Shown: piece by piece, positions 1 to 7,474 of the stretch
How positions within the stretch are numbered: position 1 is the stretch's first letter
Layout of the letters: each line of letters opens with the position of its first letter
Origin: Galactobacter valiniphilus
Lineage (GTDB): Bacteria; Actinomycetota; Actinomycetes; Actinomycetales; Micrococcaceae
Length of the DNA stretch: 64,000 nucleotides
Assembly (NCBI RefSeq): GCF_003575975.1
Contig: NZ_QQXK01000013.1
Coordinates: 1-64,000, forward strand
Reading direction: 5' to 3'
The notes under the pieces: model-generated
Seen by the model: only the letters and a program-made list of their open reading frames with translations
Database searches by the model: none
What the model was told of the DNA's origin: nothing
Translations under genes and position numbers: made by a program

Positions 1-161
1 TCGACTTCGGTGACCAGCAGCGGGTCCGCTACCGCGGCCGCAACGTCGTCGAGCGGTGCTTCAACAAGCTCAAGCAATGGCGCGGGATCGCGATGCGCTC
101 AGACAAGACCGCCCGCAACTACCACGCCGGCCTCTGCCTCGCCGCGACACTCCACTGGCTC
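1..161 (+). mobile_element. 3' fragment of an IS5-type transposase gene
   Basis: The open frame beginning at base 3 encodes the end of a DDE transposase. It contains RGRNVVERCFNKLKQWRGIA, the block with the last catalytic Glu, followed by YHAGLCLAATLHWL, the usual C-terminal hydrophobic end of IS5/IS4-like transposases. The 5' part lies outside the window. No transposase stop codon or terminal inverted repeat follows. The frame instead continues straight into unrelated helicase-like sequence, so the right end of the element has been lost. The family is called from the motif only; the subgroup is not determined. Confidence 0.75.
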
Positions 162-506
162 ACCAGCACCTTTAGCAACACGCCCTACAACGTCTTCAAG
201 ATGAAGTACGCGGGCAAGGCCGGCGCCTGGGACAAGAGCACCATCAAATACAACGCGTTCATCACCGTCACCGGCATCCCGCTCGAGGCCCAGGAGTACA
301 TGCTCGGCTCACGTTCCGGCCTCGACTGGATCCTGGAGCGCTACCAGGTCAAGACCGACAAAGCATCTGGCATCGTCAACGACCCCAACGACTGGTCTCG
401 CGAACACGAACAACCCCGATACATCCTGGACCTCATCAGCCGCATCGTGACGCTCAGCCTGGAAACCAACCGCAGCGTCAACGATCTACCCGACCTGGCC
501 ATCTGA
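162..506 (+). pseudogene. C-terminal remnant of an ISP-type restriction-modification helicase (COG4889-like)
   Basis: About 115 residues in frame with the transposase fragment end at TGA 504-506. The text KYNAFITVTGIPLEAQEYML, then WILERYQVKTDK, SGIVNDPNDW and PRYILDLISRIVTLS, is the conserved C-terminal tail of the large single-chain helicase/methylase proteins annotated as predicted helicase or type ISP restriction enzyme. Those proteins exceed 1,000 residues, so this is only a tail. Its conservation suggests recent truncation. It is most likely non-functional and marks the site where a restriction locus was cut by an IS-mediated deletion. The family call is from memory of the motif. Confidence 0.65.
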
Positions 507-570
507 GCCCGAAGCTGTAGACGTGCGCCTGCGGGGACAACAGCCCACCCTCCGTTCCCGGCCACCTCTA

Positions 571-599
571 TTGACGCCCCTCCGGGCGCTTCGTAACGT
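571..599 (+). promoter_or_regulatory. Promoter of the small secreted protein, leaderless type
   Basis: TTGACG at 571-576 and TAACGT at 594-599 are separated by 17 bases, a near-consensus sigma-70-type promoter. The ATG at 606 lies six bases after the -10 box, where transcription would be expected to start. No Shine-Dalgarno sequence is present. The message is probably leaderless, as is common in Actinobacteria. Confidence 0.6.
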
Positions 600-605
600 A
601 ACGCC

Positions 606-851
606 ATGAGAAAACTACGCAAGCACCTCATGTCCCTCGCAACGGTCTCTGCTCTGGTCGGAGCCAGCGCCCTTGCGGCCGCAGGCCCAGCCCAGGCCTC
701 GAGCCACATGTACTGGTTCGGCACAAAAGCATCCTGTAACGCCGCCTTAGACAAGGCTCGACCCGGCTTCGGGTCCTTCGTCCGCCTCACTCAAGGATGT
801 GTCCGCAGCGGCAACGGCTACGCGTACACCGTCGCGTTGCGAGATCGCTGA
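606..851 (+). CDS. Small secreted protein of unknown function (81 aa)
   Basis: I do not recognise this protein. The N-terminus is a clear Sec signal peptide: a basic MRKLRK start, a hydrophobic alanine/valine core, and an AQA-S cleavage site after about residue 31. The mature peptide is only about 50 residues and holds two cysteines (about 44 and 65) that could form one disulfide. A tyrosine/tryptophan pair follows the cleavage site. It has its own strong promoter and a perfect terminator, so it is a monocistronic, expressed unit between a broken restriction gene and oleate hydratase. The layout resembles small exported peptides or bacteriocin-like proteins, but nothing in the sequence proves such a role. 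Confidence 0.65.
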   Translation: MRKLRKHLMSLATVSALVGASALAAAGPAQASSHMYWFGTKASCNAALDKARPGFGSFVRLTQGCVRSGNGYAYTVALRDR

Positions 852-1163
852 TCGACGCAACCGCCCACCTTTACAACGCAAGGGCGACAGTTCGAGATGA
901 ACTGTCGCCCTTGTCGTGGCCCGGATACGGTCGGTTCTCGGGCACCACCTTGACCGTCCCGTTTCCCGGTGCTCACACTCGCGTCGTGGGGCGAAGACTC
1001 ACGGATCAGCCACGGGTCGGATGAGCGCCTAGCACGTGACCTGCAAGAGTAAGACCATAACTCACGCACGTCACCTGAAGCGCCCGGATCTCATGTTCAC
1101 AACCGCTCTCGCAGGGGCTCTGTCAGATGCGGCAACGCCTCACAGCAAAGGAGTTAAATTGAT
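852..1163. other. Gap between the secreted protein and oleate hydratase
   Basis: It holds the terminator at 880-912. The remaining roughly 250 bases are less GC-rich than the surroundings and contain no convincing gene on either strand. No oleate hydratase terminator is obvious in the stretch just left of base 1164. Confidence 0.5.
880..912 (+). terminator. Intrinsic terminator of the small secreted protein
   Basis: A perfect 14-bp stem (880-893 with 899-912) with a 5-base loop lies 28 bases after the stop codon. The stem starts with AA and ends in TT. Confidence 0.8.
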
Positions 1164-2972
1164 TCAGGCGATCGCATCATCGTCGCGCGGTCGCGGCTTG
1201 GTACCGCCGTGCGGTGAAAAGAGACCAAAGTCGGTCAGCAACTCTCCCATCTGCGTGTTGTCGAGCTTGTCGTAAAGTCGACCCTTGAGGAAGTTCGGTC
1301 CGGGGATGTCGACCGTCTCGCCGTCGCGCAGCCGTGCGGTCGCCTTGAGGAGGTATCGGATGTCGTACGTGGAGTTGAACACTTCGGGCACGCCGCGTTC
1401 GACCCCAAGTAATTGATAGGTGGCTTCCATCGCTGTGCGGACGGAGTACTCAGTAGTGAAGATCGTGTCGCGGGTGGTCTCCGCGAACTGTCCGAGGAAC
1501 GCGAAGTTCACGCTGCCCTCGGGCACTACCTGAGGGCGGTCTCCCGCCCTGCGCGGCATGAAGAACGACGTCACATACGGCATCATCACGGGCACCGTCT
1601 TCGCAGCCGAGGAGGCGAGTTCGGGGATGTCCTCCACCGGGACACCGAGATGGTACAGCCACTCCTGGGCGATCTCCTCGCCTGTGCACTCCTGCATAGG
1701 CTTCTTGACGTAGTCGCCGGGCTTCTCGACAAACAGTCCATACACCCACACGACGATCTCATTGGGTTTCTGTGACTTGAAGTGAGGCTGACGGTTCACG
1801 GTCCAACTCATCAACCAGGCGGAGTCCTTGGCAGTGACAATCCCGCCTGTGACCACCTTCCCGCTGAACGGATCGCGTTTGCAGATCTTCTCGATGTACT
1901 TCGGGATACGCTCGTCGATCGTCGTGACGGTCGCTGATTCCCACTTGGTCTTATCGATGTCACTGCAGAACACCTCAGGACGGCCGAATTCGGGAGACTT
2001 CGCAGCGATCTTCTTCCACAGGTCCCACGCCGGAGCGGGCCCGGTCTTCAGTTCTGGGGCCGTGTGCTGATCGCCGTTGCCCGAGTTCTCGGTGAGCGAA
2101 CCGATCGTCGCCAAGCAGAGATCGTCCGGACCGAGATCGACGCCACCCGGCTTTCCGTCAGCGATCCAGTCGATGCGGGTCGCCTGGATCCGGCCGTCCT
2201 CGATATCGAACTGAACGTCGGTCACCGTGTGTCGGAACCGGAACTGCACGCCATGGTCGTCGAGGAACTTGCGCATCGGCATCACGAGCGACTCATACTG
2301 GTTGTATTTAGTGAACTTGAGTGCCGAGAGGTCGGGCAAACCACCGATGTGATGCATGAAACGATGCAGATACAACTTCATCTCGAGTGCGGAATGCCAC
2401 TCCTCGAACGCGAACATAGTCCGCCAGTAGAGCCAGAAGTTGCTCCCCAGGAAGTCCTTGCCGAAGACATCATCGATGCGCTTGCCCTCCATCTCCTCAC
2501 GAGTGGCGAGGATGACACCGACGATCTCCTTCTGCGCCTTCTCGGTGAGAGTGAAGAGCTTGTTCGTGTGCGCATCCTTCCCTTGTTTCTCTGTGACACG
2601 ACAGAGCGACGAGTTCGGATCGTCCTTGTTCAGCCAGTAGAACTCGTCAAGGACGCTGGCTCCTTCGATCTCAAGCGACGGGATCGAACGGAACATGTCC
2701 CACAGACACTCCATGTGGTCTTCGAGCTCCCGACCGCCGCGGATGACGAAGCCCTTCTCGGGGTACTTGATCCCGTCGAGAGCTCCACCCGGCAAACCGA
2801 GCTCTTCGAGGATAGTGATCTTCTCCCCGCAAACCTGACCATCTCGGATCATGAAGATCGCGGCGGCCATCGCTGCAAGACCACCGCCGACCAGCCACAC
2901 CGTCTTGTCGTCGGCGCCCTCCGGCTTGCGAGGTCGCGCGAATGCTTCGTAGTTGCCGTTGCTGCGGTACAT
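1164..2972 (-). CDS. ohyA: Oleate hydratase (FAD-dependent fatty-acid hydratase, MCRA family)
   Basis: The protein (602 aa) adds water to the cis-9 double bond of oleate or linoleate to give 10-hydroxy fatty acids, using FAD as a structural cofactor. The N-terminus MYRSNGNYEAFARPRKPEG is the family signature. It is followed by the dinucleotide-binding VGGGLAAMAAA (about residues 28-38) and the LPGGALDG and RGGRELEDHMEC motifs. A GTG at 2981 is possible, but AAAGGTGG lies five bases before the ATG at 2972 and family members begin MY, so that start is used. The gene sits between a truncated IS5/helicase scar and an intact IS3 element and has no functional neighbours, which suggests an acquired detoxification gene for host or environmental unsaturated fatty acids. 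Confidence 0.93.
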   Translation of the reverse strand: MYRSNGNYEAFARPRKPEGADDKTVWLVGGGLAAMAAAIFMIRDGQVCGEKITILEELGLPGGALDGIKYPEKGFVIRGGRELEDHMECLWDMFRSIPSLEIEGASVLDEFYWLNKDDPNSSLCRVTEKQGKDAHTNKLFTLTEKAQKEIVGVILATREEMEGKRIDDVFGKDFLGSNFWLYWRTMFAFEEWHSALEMKLYLHRFMHHIGGLPDLSALKFTKYNQYESLVMPMRKFLDDHGVQFRFRHTVTDVQFDIEDGRIQATRIDWIADGKPGGVDLGPDDLCLATIGSLTENSGNGDQHTAPELKTGPAPAWDLWKKIAAKSPEFGRPEVFCSDIDKTKWESATVTTIDERIPKYIEKICKRDPFSGKVVTGGIVTAKDSAWLMSWTVNRQPHFKSQKPNEIVVWVYGLFVEKPGDYVKKPMQECTGEEIAQEWLYHLGVPVEDIPELASSAAKTVPVMMPYVTSFFMPRRAGDRPQVVPEGSVNFAFLGQFAETTRDTIFTTEYSVRTAMEATYQLLGVERGVPEVFNSTYDIRYLLKATARLRDGETVDIPGPNFLKGRLYDKLDNTQMGELLTDFGLFSPHGGTKPRPRDDDAIA

Positions 2973-3131
2973 CTTTTCCACCTTTCAAGGCCACCATCTA
3001 AATACGGACATTCAAGTCGATCCGGACCTGGACCGGAAGACCTCCATACAGTCGACCAGCCTTTGCGATTCATGATCTCCCTGAATGTGGTGGTGTTCTC
3101 GGTCAGTCAAGCGTTCTTTGACGGCTCATAT

Positions 3132-3154
3132 TGAATCGCCCTGGGTTTCGTTCC
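3132..3154. repeat. Left terminal inverted repeat of the IS3 element
   Basis: The 23 bases starting TGAATCGCCCTGGG are the exact reverse complement of 4416-4438. Confidence 0.9.
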
Positions 3155-3178
3155 GTTCTTCAAGCAAGGATGGAATCG

Positions 3179-3484
3179 ATGAATCAGAAGTACTCGCCCG
3201 AGACGCGGGAGAAGGCGTTGCGGATGCTGGACGAGGCGAAGCCCTCGCATCCGAACCTGATGGCCGCGGTGCGTCATGTCGCCGGGCTTCTCGGTATGAG
3301 CGCGGAGACGTTGCGGGTGTGGCATCGTCGACGCGAGGTTGACGCGGGCCAGCGGCCCGGAGTCTCGACCGATGTTGCCGAGGAGAACCAGCGGCTGCGG
3401 CGTGAGAACGCTGAGCTGCGGAAGGCGAACGAGGTCCTCAAAGCCGCGAGCGTGTTTTTCGCGAAGGAACTCGACCGGCCCTGA
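3179..3484 (+). CDS. IS3 transposase OrfA (helix-turn-helix subunit)
   Basis: OrfA (101 aa) is the DNA-binding subunit that recognises the IS ends. Residues about 5-50 form the helix-turn-helix, with VRHVAGLLGMSAETLRVWHR. Residues about 62-85 form a leucine-zipper-like helix rich in Glu/Arg/Leu that contacts OrfB. The ATG at 3179 follows AAGGATGG and is preferred to an in-frame TTG at 3131 that would overlap the inverted repeat. The frame ends at TGA 3482. A T-run (GTTTTTC, near 3454) just before the end is a possible slippage site for making the OrfAB fusion by -1 frameshift, but it is not a textbook heptamer. Confidence 0.9.
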   Translation: MNQKYSPETREKALRMLDEAKPSHPNLMAAVRHVAGLLGMSAETLRVWHRRREVDAGQRPGVSTDVAEENQRLRRENAELRKANEVLKAASVFFAKELDRP

Positions 3485-3489
3485 CCGAC

Positions 3490-4416
3490 ATGATCCGCTT
3501 CATCGACGAGCATCGGGATCAGTTCGGAGTCGAGTTCCTCTGCCGTGTCCTCCGGGATGCGGTTCCAGGGTTTGTCACCTCCCGTGGGTATCGCGCTGCG
3601 AAGACGCGCGTGCCCTCTGCCCGGCAGTTGCGTGACGAGCTGCTCGTGCCGGAGATTCGCCGTCTCCATGAGGAGAACTACGGCGTGTACGGGGTGCGGA
3701 AGATGCATGCGCTGCTGCGACGGCAGGGGTGGGATGTCGGACGCGACCAGACCGCCCGCCTCATGGTGCTCGCGGGCGTGCGCGGGGTGGTGCGGTCGAA
3801 GAAGGTGTTCACCACGAAGTCCGATCCGACGATCCCGCAGCCGCAGGACCTCGTCAAACGCGACTTCACCGCCCCCGCGCCGCGGCGGCTGTGGATCGCC
3901 GACATCACGTATGTCGCGACGTGGGCGGGATTCGCATATGTCGCGTTCGTGATCGACGTGTTCTCCCGCATGATCGTCGGCTGGAATGTCGCGTCGACGT
4001 TGAAAGCCGACGTGCTGCCGCTGCAAGCGCTGAACATGGCCGCGTTCAACGCCGCGGGTCCGCTCGATGAGCTCGTTCATCACGCCGACCATGGGTCTAA
4101 CTACCTCTCCGTCGTCTACACGGATCGGATCGTCGAGATCGGCGCGAAACCGTCCACGGGAACCGTGGGCGACAGTTACGACAACGCCCTCGCCGAGGCG
4201 GTCAACGGGCTCTACAAGACCGAGCTCATCCGCTGCCGCGGCCCGTGGCGCACGGTCGAGCAGGTCGAGCTCGCGACACTCGAGTACGTGTGGTGGTGGA
4301 ACAACTCCCGTCTCCACGGCGAGCTCGGCTACCGCACGCCCGCTGAGGTCGAGGCCGCGTACTACGCTGACCAAGAATCACCCCAGCCCGCCACCGCCGG
4401 ACAGGGAACCCGATAG
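3490..4416 (+). CDS. IS3 transposase OrfB (DDE integrase-like catalytic subunit)
   Basis: OrfB (308 aa) catalyses strand cleavage and transfer. An N-terminal HTH_21-like region contains EENYGVYGVRKMHALLRRQG. The rve integrase core follows with DDE residues in LWIADITYV (Asp), HHADHGSNY (Asp) and NALAEAVNGLYKTELI (Glu). The C-terminal WWNNSRLHGELGYRTPAE is the usual IS3 ending. The ATG lies five bases after the orfA stop in the -1 frame, so OrfB may be made alone or as an OrfAB fusion. The stop codon shares its last base with the right inverted repeat, a compact and intact arrangement. Confidence 0.95.
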   Translation: MIRFIDEHRDQFGVEFLCRVLRDAVPGFVTSRGYRAAKTRVPSARQLRDELLVPEIRRLHEENYGVYGVRKMHALLRRQGWDVGRDQTARLMVLAGVRGVVRSKKVFTTKSDPTIPQPQDLVKRDFTAPAPRRLWIADITYVATWAGFAYVAFVIDVFSRMIVGWNVASTLKADVLPLQALNMAAFNAAGPLDELVHHADHGSNYLSVVYTDRIVEIGAKPSTGTVGDSYDNALAEAVNGLYKTELIRCRGPWRTVEQVELATLEYVWWWNNSRLHGELGYRTPAEVEAAYYADQESPQPATAGQGTR

Positions 4417-4438
4417 GAACGAAACCCAGGGCGATTCA
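4416..4438. repeat. Right terminal inverted repeat of the IS3 element
   Basis: The 23 bases are an exact inverted copy of 3132-3154 and end in CA. The first base is shared with the orfB stop codon. Confidence 0.9.
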
Positions 4439-4608
4439 CACTGAACGAACCCACCAAGGCATCGGCACCACACCCATCAAGCGAGTGTCACCAACGTCCT
4501 GACCAGGTACACCTAGCCGCCGGCCAGAAGAACAAGCATGTCTTTGCTGCCGAGCCGGTGCGCCTGAAGTTCAACAAGGAACTGTCGAACATCCTCGCCG
4601 CGAAGTAA
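4439..4608 (+). pseudogene. 3' end of an unidentified gene truncated by the IS3 element
   Basis: The frame ending at TAA 4606-4608 shows host-like codon use over its last thirty or so codons (NKHVFAAEPVRLKFNKEL then SNILAAK) and is followed 20 bases later by a very strong terminator. No start codon or ribosome site precedes it within the sequence right of the IS. The most economical reading is the C-terminus of a gene whose remainder was lost when the IS arrived or recombined. I do not recognise the parent protein. Confidence 0.5.
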
Positions 4609-4628
4609 CCCCTCCGCACGGACGCGGC

Positions 4629-4666
4629 AGCGACGCCCCACGACCTCCCGGTCGTGGGGCGTCGCT
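4629..4666 (+). terminator. Strong intrinsic terminator behind the truncated gene
   Basis: A perfect 16-bp GC-rich stem (4629-4644 with 4651-4666) has a six-base loop and is followed by TGTGT. It serves the orphan 3' end at 4608 and insulates the next gene from read-through. Confidence 0.85.
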
Positions 4667-4690
4667 GTGTCCCTGGGGCAGACTGTCCCC

Positions 4691-5326
4691 ATGTTCGTCC
4701 TCACCCTGACCCAACGCTACGCCGGGAGCCACGGCGATCGCGTCGATGAACTCCTCGCGGCCCTGGCCCCCCACCCGACCGCTCACCCCTTCCGCCGCTC
4801 GTGGGGGGACGAGGCCATCGGCGCGGTGTCCAACCCGGATGCCGCCGTCGCCGCGGCCCTCGTGGCCCTGCGCCAGGGCGGCAAGGAGGGTCGGCGCTTC
4901 AGTGTCGGCATCGGGGTGGGGCCGGTGACCGTGGCACCCGACGGCTCGCTCGTCGGTCAGGGGCCGGCGCGTTCCCGCCGCGCGGTGGAGCGCTGCTCGC
5001 GACAGGCGATCCCGCTGGGCGTCGAGGCGGGCCCCGCCGGTGTGGCCTTCGAGGGCATGCCCTCCGCCCCGGAGTCCGCGGCGGCGGCCGAGGCGGTCCT
5101 CCGCCTGCTCGGCGACCTCGTGGCCCGCCGCAGCGAGGCGGAGTGGGCCGTCATCGACCTGCTGATCCCCGGCGTGCGCGGCCAGCAGCGCGAGGTGGCC
5201 TCCGCTCTCGGCATCAGCGTGCAGGCCGTTTCCCAGGCCCTGGCGAGAGCCGGCTGGAGCCGCGAGTGGGAGGCCCGCCCCGCCGCCGCGCTGTTGCTGG
5301 GCCTCGCCGCCTTCGCCGTCGAGTAG
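4691..5326 (+). CDS. Putative DNA-binding protein with C-terminal helix-turn-helix (211 aa)
   Basis: The first two thirds (MFVLTLTQRYAGSHGDRVDE onward) show alternating alpha/beta text with VGIGVGPVTV near the middle. The last 50 residues contain GQQREVASALGISVQAVSQA, a clear helix-turn-helix that could bind DNA. The overall plan resembles the SatD-like regulators, but I cannot assign it firmly. The ATG at 4691 is chosen because it starts the compact conserved-looking region; a TTG 24 bases upstream sits in the tail of the preceding terminator. CAGACT six bases before the ATG could be the -10 of a leaderless promoter. It is the first non-mobile gene to the right of the IS region. Confidence 0.7.
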   Translation: MFVLTLTQRYAGSHGDRVDELLAALAPHPTAHPFRRSWGDEAIGAVSNPDAAVAAALVALRQGGKEGRRFSVGIGVGPVTVAPDGSLVGQGPARSRRAVERCSRQAIPLGVEAGPAGVAFEGMPSAPESAAAAEAVLRLLGDLVARRSEAEWAVIDLLIPGVRGQQREVASALGISVQAVSQALARAGWSREWEARPAAALLLGLAAFAVE

Positions 5327-5367
5327 CCCCCCGCACGCCAGCGGACCGCGAGCGGCTCGCCCCGACC

Positions 5368-6243
5368 TCAGCCCTGCGTGGCGTAGGCGTCCTGGGCCTT
5401 GCGGGGCACGAGCACCACCGGCACCGGCGAGTTCTTCACGATCTTGCCCGCCTGCGAGCCGAGCGAGACGCGCGCGAGCGGTCCGAAGCTGCTGGAACCC
5501 ACCATGAGCAACTCGCCGGGCAGCCACGCGGCGGACTCGAGCACCTCGGCCCAGCTGTAGCCCACCACGGCGTTGAACGCCGGCGGTGGCGCGTCCGGGT
5601 CCAGGCCCCGCACGCGCGCCGCCATGTCCTTTGACCACTCGCCCATGATGTCGCATTGCATGCGGGTTGAGATCCCGGCCACGGATCCGGGCGGATGAGT
5701 CACCCCGAAGGAGAGCACCCTAAAGTCGGCGCCCGAATCCTCGGCCACGACACGCGCGCCGAGCAGCAGCTGCCCGGCCGTCGCCGAACCGTCGTAGGCC
5801 GCCGTGACCCGTGGGACGCGCTCTGTCCGCCCCACGGAGGCCTCGCGCGGCACGAGCACCACGGGCAGCGGCGCGCTGTAGAGCAGGCTCATGGCCACCG
5901 AACCGAGCTCGATGCGCCCCGGCTCGGCGCGGTCGGACGATCCCACCACGAGCCGCTCGGCCTGCACCTCCCTGCACACATCGAGCAACACCTGCCTCAC
6001 GGACTCGCCCGAGCGCACCAGCACGCGGGCGCGGGTGCCGCGCGGCATCGAGGCGTCGGCCATGGCCAGCGCCTGGGTGAGGTCCTGCGCCCAACTGCCC
6101 GCCGCGGCGTCGTCCTCCCCGAACTGTTCAACGCTCACGGCCACGAGGTACAGCTCCAGGCCGTAGGAGCGCGCGAGCAGCGCGCCCACCTGCGCCGACG
6201 GCCCCGGATCGTGGCCGGGGGCCACCGCCACCACAACGCTCAT
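5368..6243 (-). CDS. Tandem-domain universal stress protein
   Basis: The protein (291 aa) carries two UspA domains, about residues 1-140 and 150-290. Each ends in the nucleotide-binding G-x2-G-x9-G-S pattern: VGSSDRAEPGRIELGS in the first and VGSSSFGPLARVSLGS in the second, followed by SPVPVVLVPR. Such tandem Usps bind ATP and accompany stress, hypoxia or stationary-phase survival. The start is the ATG at 6243 (MSVVVAVAPGHDPGPSAQ), preceded by AGCGAGG; longer in-frame extensions have no domain support. It is transcribed alone, convergent with the putative regulator at 4691-5326. Confidence 0.88.
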   Translation of the reverse strand: MSVVVAVAPGHDPGPSAQVGALLARSYGLELYLVAVSVEQFGEDDAAAGSWAQDLTQALAMADASMPRGTRARVLVRSGESVRQVLLDVCREVQAERLVVGSSDRAEPGRIELGSVAMSLLYSAPLPVVLVPREASVGRTERVPRVTAAYDGSATAGQLLLGARVVAEDSGADFRVLSFGVTHPPGSVAGISTRMQCDIMGEWSKDMAARVRGLDPDAPPPAFNAVVGYSWAEVLESAAWLPGELLMVGSSSFGPLARVSLGSQAGKIVKNSPVPVVLVPRKAQDAYATQG

Positions 6244-6344
6244 GCCTCGCCTCGCTCTGTCTCGGATGCTGGGCCCGCCGTGGTTCGGCGCCCTCGCCCA
6301 AGAGCACAAGTACCAGAGGCGCCCGCCGCAGGTCTAGAGAACGA

Positions 6345-6372
6345 CGGCGGCGCACCTTTCGGTGCGCCGCCG
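6345..6372 (-). terminator. Terminator of the HAD hydrolase gene
   Basis: A 12-bp perfect stem (6345-6356 with 6361-6372) with TTTC as the loop lies 35 bases beyond the stop codon at 6407. Confidence 0.75.
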
Positions 6373-6406
6373 CCGGTGGTCGCGGGCCGGGCCGGGTGGG
6401 CTCCGC

Positions 6407-7264
6407 TCAGGCGAGGAGCGAGCGCAGGACGGGCACGAGGCCGTCGTCGTCCACCCCGAGGGTCACCTCGTCGGCGGCGAGCTTCACCTCGTCCGGCGCC
6501 TGGCCCATCGCCACGCCGCGGTGGGCCCAGCCGAGCATCTCGATGTCGTTGCGGCCGTCGCCGACCGCCACTGTGGTGGAGCGATCCACCGCGAGGTGGG
6601 CGCGCAGGGCCTCGAGGCCGGAGGCCTTCGTGACGCCGCGCGCGGCGATGTCGAGCCACGCGGTCCAGCCCACCGAGTAGGTGACGCCGTGCAGGCCGAT
6701 GGACTCCACGGCCCGGCCGAAGGCCTCCGCGGTGTCGTCGGTGGAGAAGACCACGAGGCGCACGGCCTCGGCGATCATGAGCTCCTCGAAGGTCACGCCG
6801 CGGGCGGCGGCGCCGAAGCTCGCGTCCTGGAAGCGCTCGGTGGAGAGGAAGTCTCCGTTGACGGTCTCGACGGCGTACTTGGCCGCCGGCAGGACGTCGC
6901 GCAGGGCCATCAAGGCGGGGGCCGGGTCGAAGCGGCGGCGGTCGGTGACCTCGAAGCCGTCCGGCAGCGAGGCGTCGAGGCGGGCGGTCACGCCACCGTT
7001 GGCGCACACGATGTGGCCGCGGTCGATGCCGAGCGACTCGGCGATGGGCAGGGCCGCCCCGAGCGAGCGGCCAGTGGAGATCACCACGTTGTGGCCGGCG
7101 GCCACCACGTCGCGGGCCGCCTCGCGGACCGCGGGGGACATGGCCCCCATGTGATCCACGATCGTGCCGTCCACGTCGAGGCACACCATGTACTGCGTGT
7201 CGTTGATGGTCTTGTCCTTGTTCTCGAACCGGTCATCGTTGCCGGTCTGCATCATGATGGTCAT
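6407..7264 (-). CDS. HAD-superfamily phosphatase, Cof subfamily
   Basis: The protein (286 aa) has the four HAD motifs. DVDGTIVD at about residues 30-37 carries the nucleophile and acid/base Asp, followed by VISTGRS, a lysine before the cap end, and GDGRNDIEML with the metal-binding acidic pair. The large cap between motifs II and III makes it a Cof-type (class IIB) sugar-phosphate or nucleotide phosphatase; the substrate cannot be told. The ATG at 7264 (MTIMMQTG) is chosen over upstream in-frame codons that run through promoter-like sequence. It precedes serS but has its own terminator and serS has its own, so they are separate units. Confidence 0.88.
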   Translation of the reverse strand: MTIMMQTGNDDRFENKDKTINDTQYMVCLDVDGTIVDHMGAMSPAVREAARDVVAAGHNVVISTGRSLGAALPIAESLGIDRGHIVCANGGVTARLDASLPDGFEVTDRRRFDPAPALMALRDVLPAAKYAVETVNGDFLSTERFQDASFGAAARGVTFEELMIAEAVRLVVFSTDDTAEAFGRAVESIGLHGVTYSVGWTAWLDIAARGVTKASGLEALRAHLAVDRSTTVAVGDGRNDIEMLGWAHRGVAMGQAPDEVKLAADEVTLGVDDDGLVPVLRSLLA

Positions 7265-7409
7265 GTCCCCAGTGCACCACAAGCGCCCCACACTCACCAT
7301 GACCCGGGTCTCGCGGCGCGGTGAACACTCACCGAACTCCCCGTGAGCGCGCCGTGCGCGGCGCGCCGCGATCCGCGCCGCCTCCCTAGCCACGCCCTCC
7401 AGGCAACAA

Positions 7410-7449
7410 CGGCGGGCCGGGACGTCCGTGCGGACGTCCCGGCCCGCCG
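7410..7449 (-). terminator. Terminator of serS
   Basis: A perfect 19-bp stem (7410-7428 with 7431-7449) is centred on CGTGCG, 25 bases past the serS stop. The outer right arm runs into CGCCGTCGTGC, one copy of the recurring gap motif. Confidence 0.85.
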
Positions 7450-7474
7450 TCGTGCGTTCAGGCGTGAGGCGCGA

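Larger units (their letters stand above)
3132..4438 (+). mobile_element. Complete IS3-family insertion sequence
   Basis: The element is about 1.3 kb, bounded by TG...CA and perfect 23-bp terminal inverted repeats. It carries orfA and orfB in the -1 frame relationship typical of IS3. Both frames are open and all catalytic residues are present, so it may be active. The bases flanking the two ends (TAT left, CAC right) do not form a target duplication. It sits about 160 bases upstream of the oleate hydratase start and on the other side cuts into a gene whose 3' end remains at 4439-4608. Confidence 0.9.

Noticed and set aside
1120-1160. GGGGCTCTGTCAGATGCGG as a terminal repeat of another IS
   Set aside because: It faintly resembles IS6-type ends, but there is no inverted partner and no transposase text nearby.
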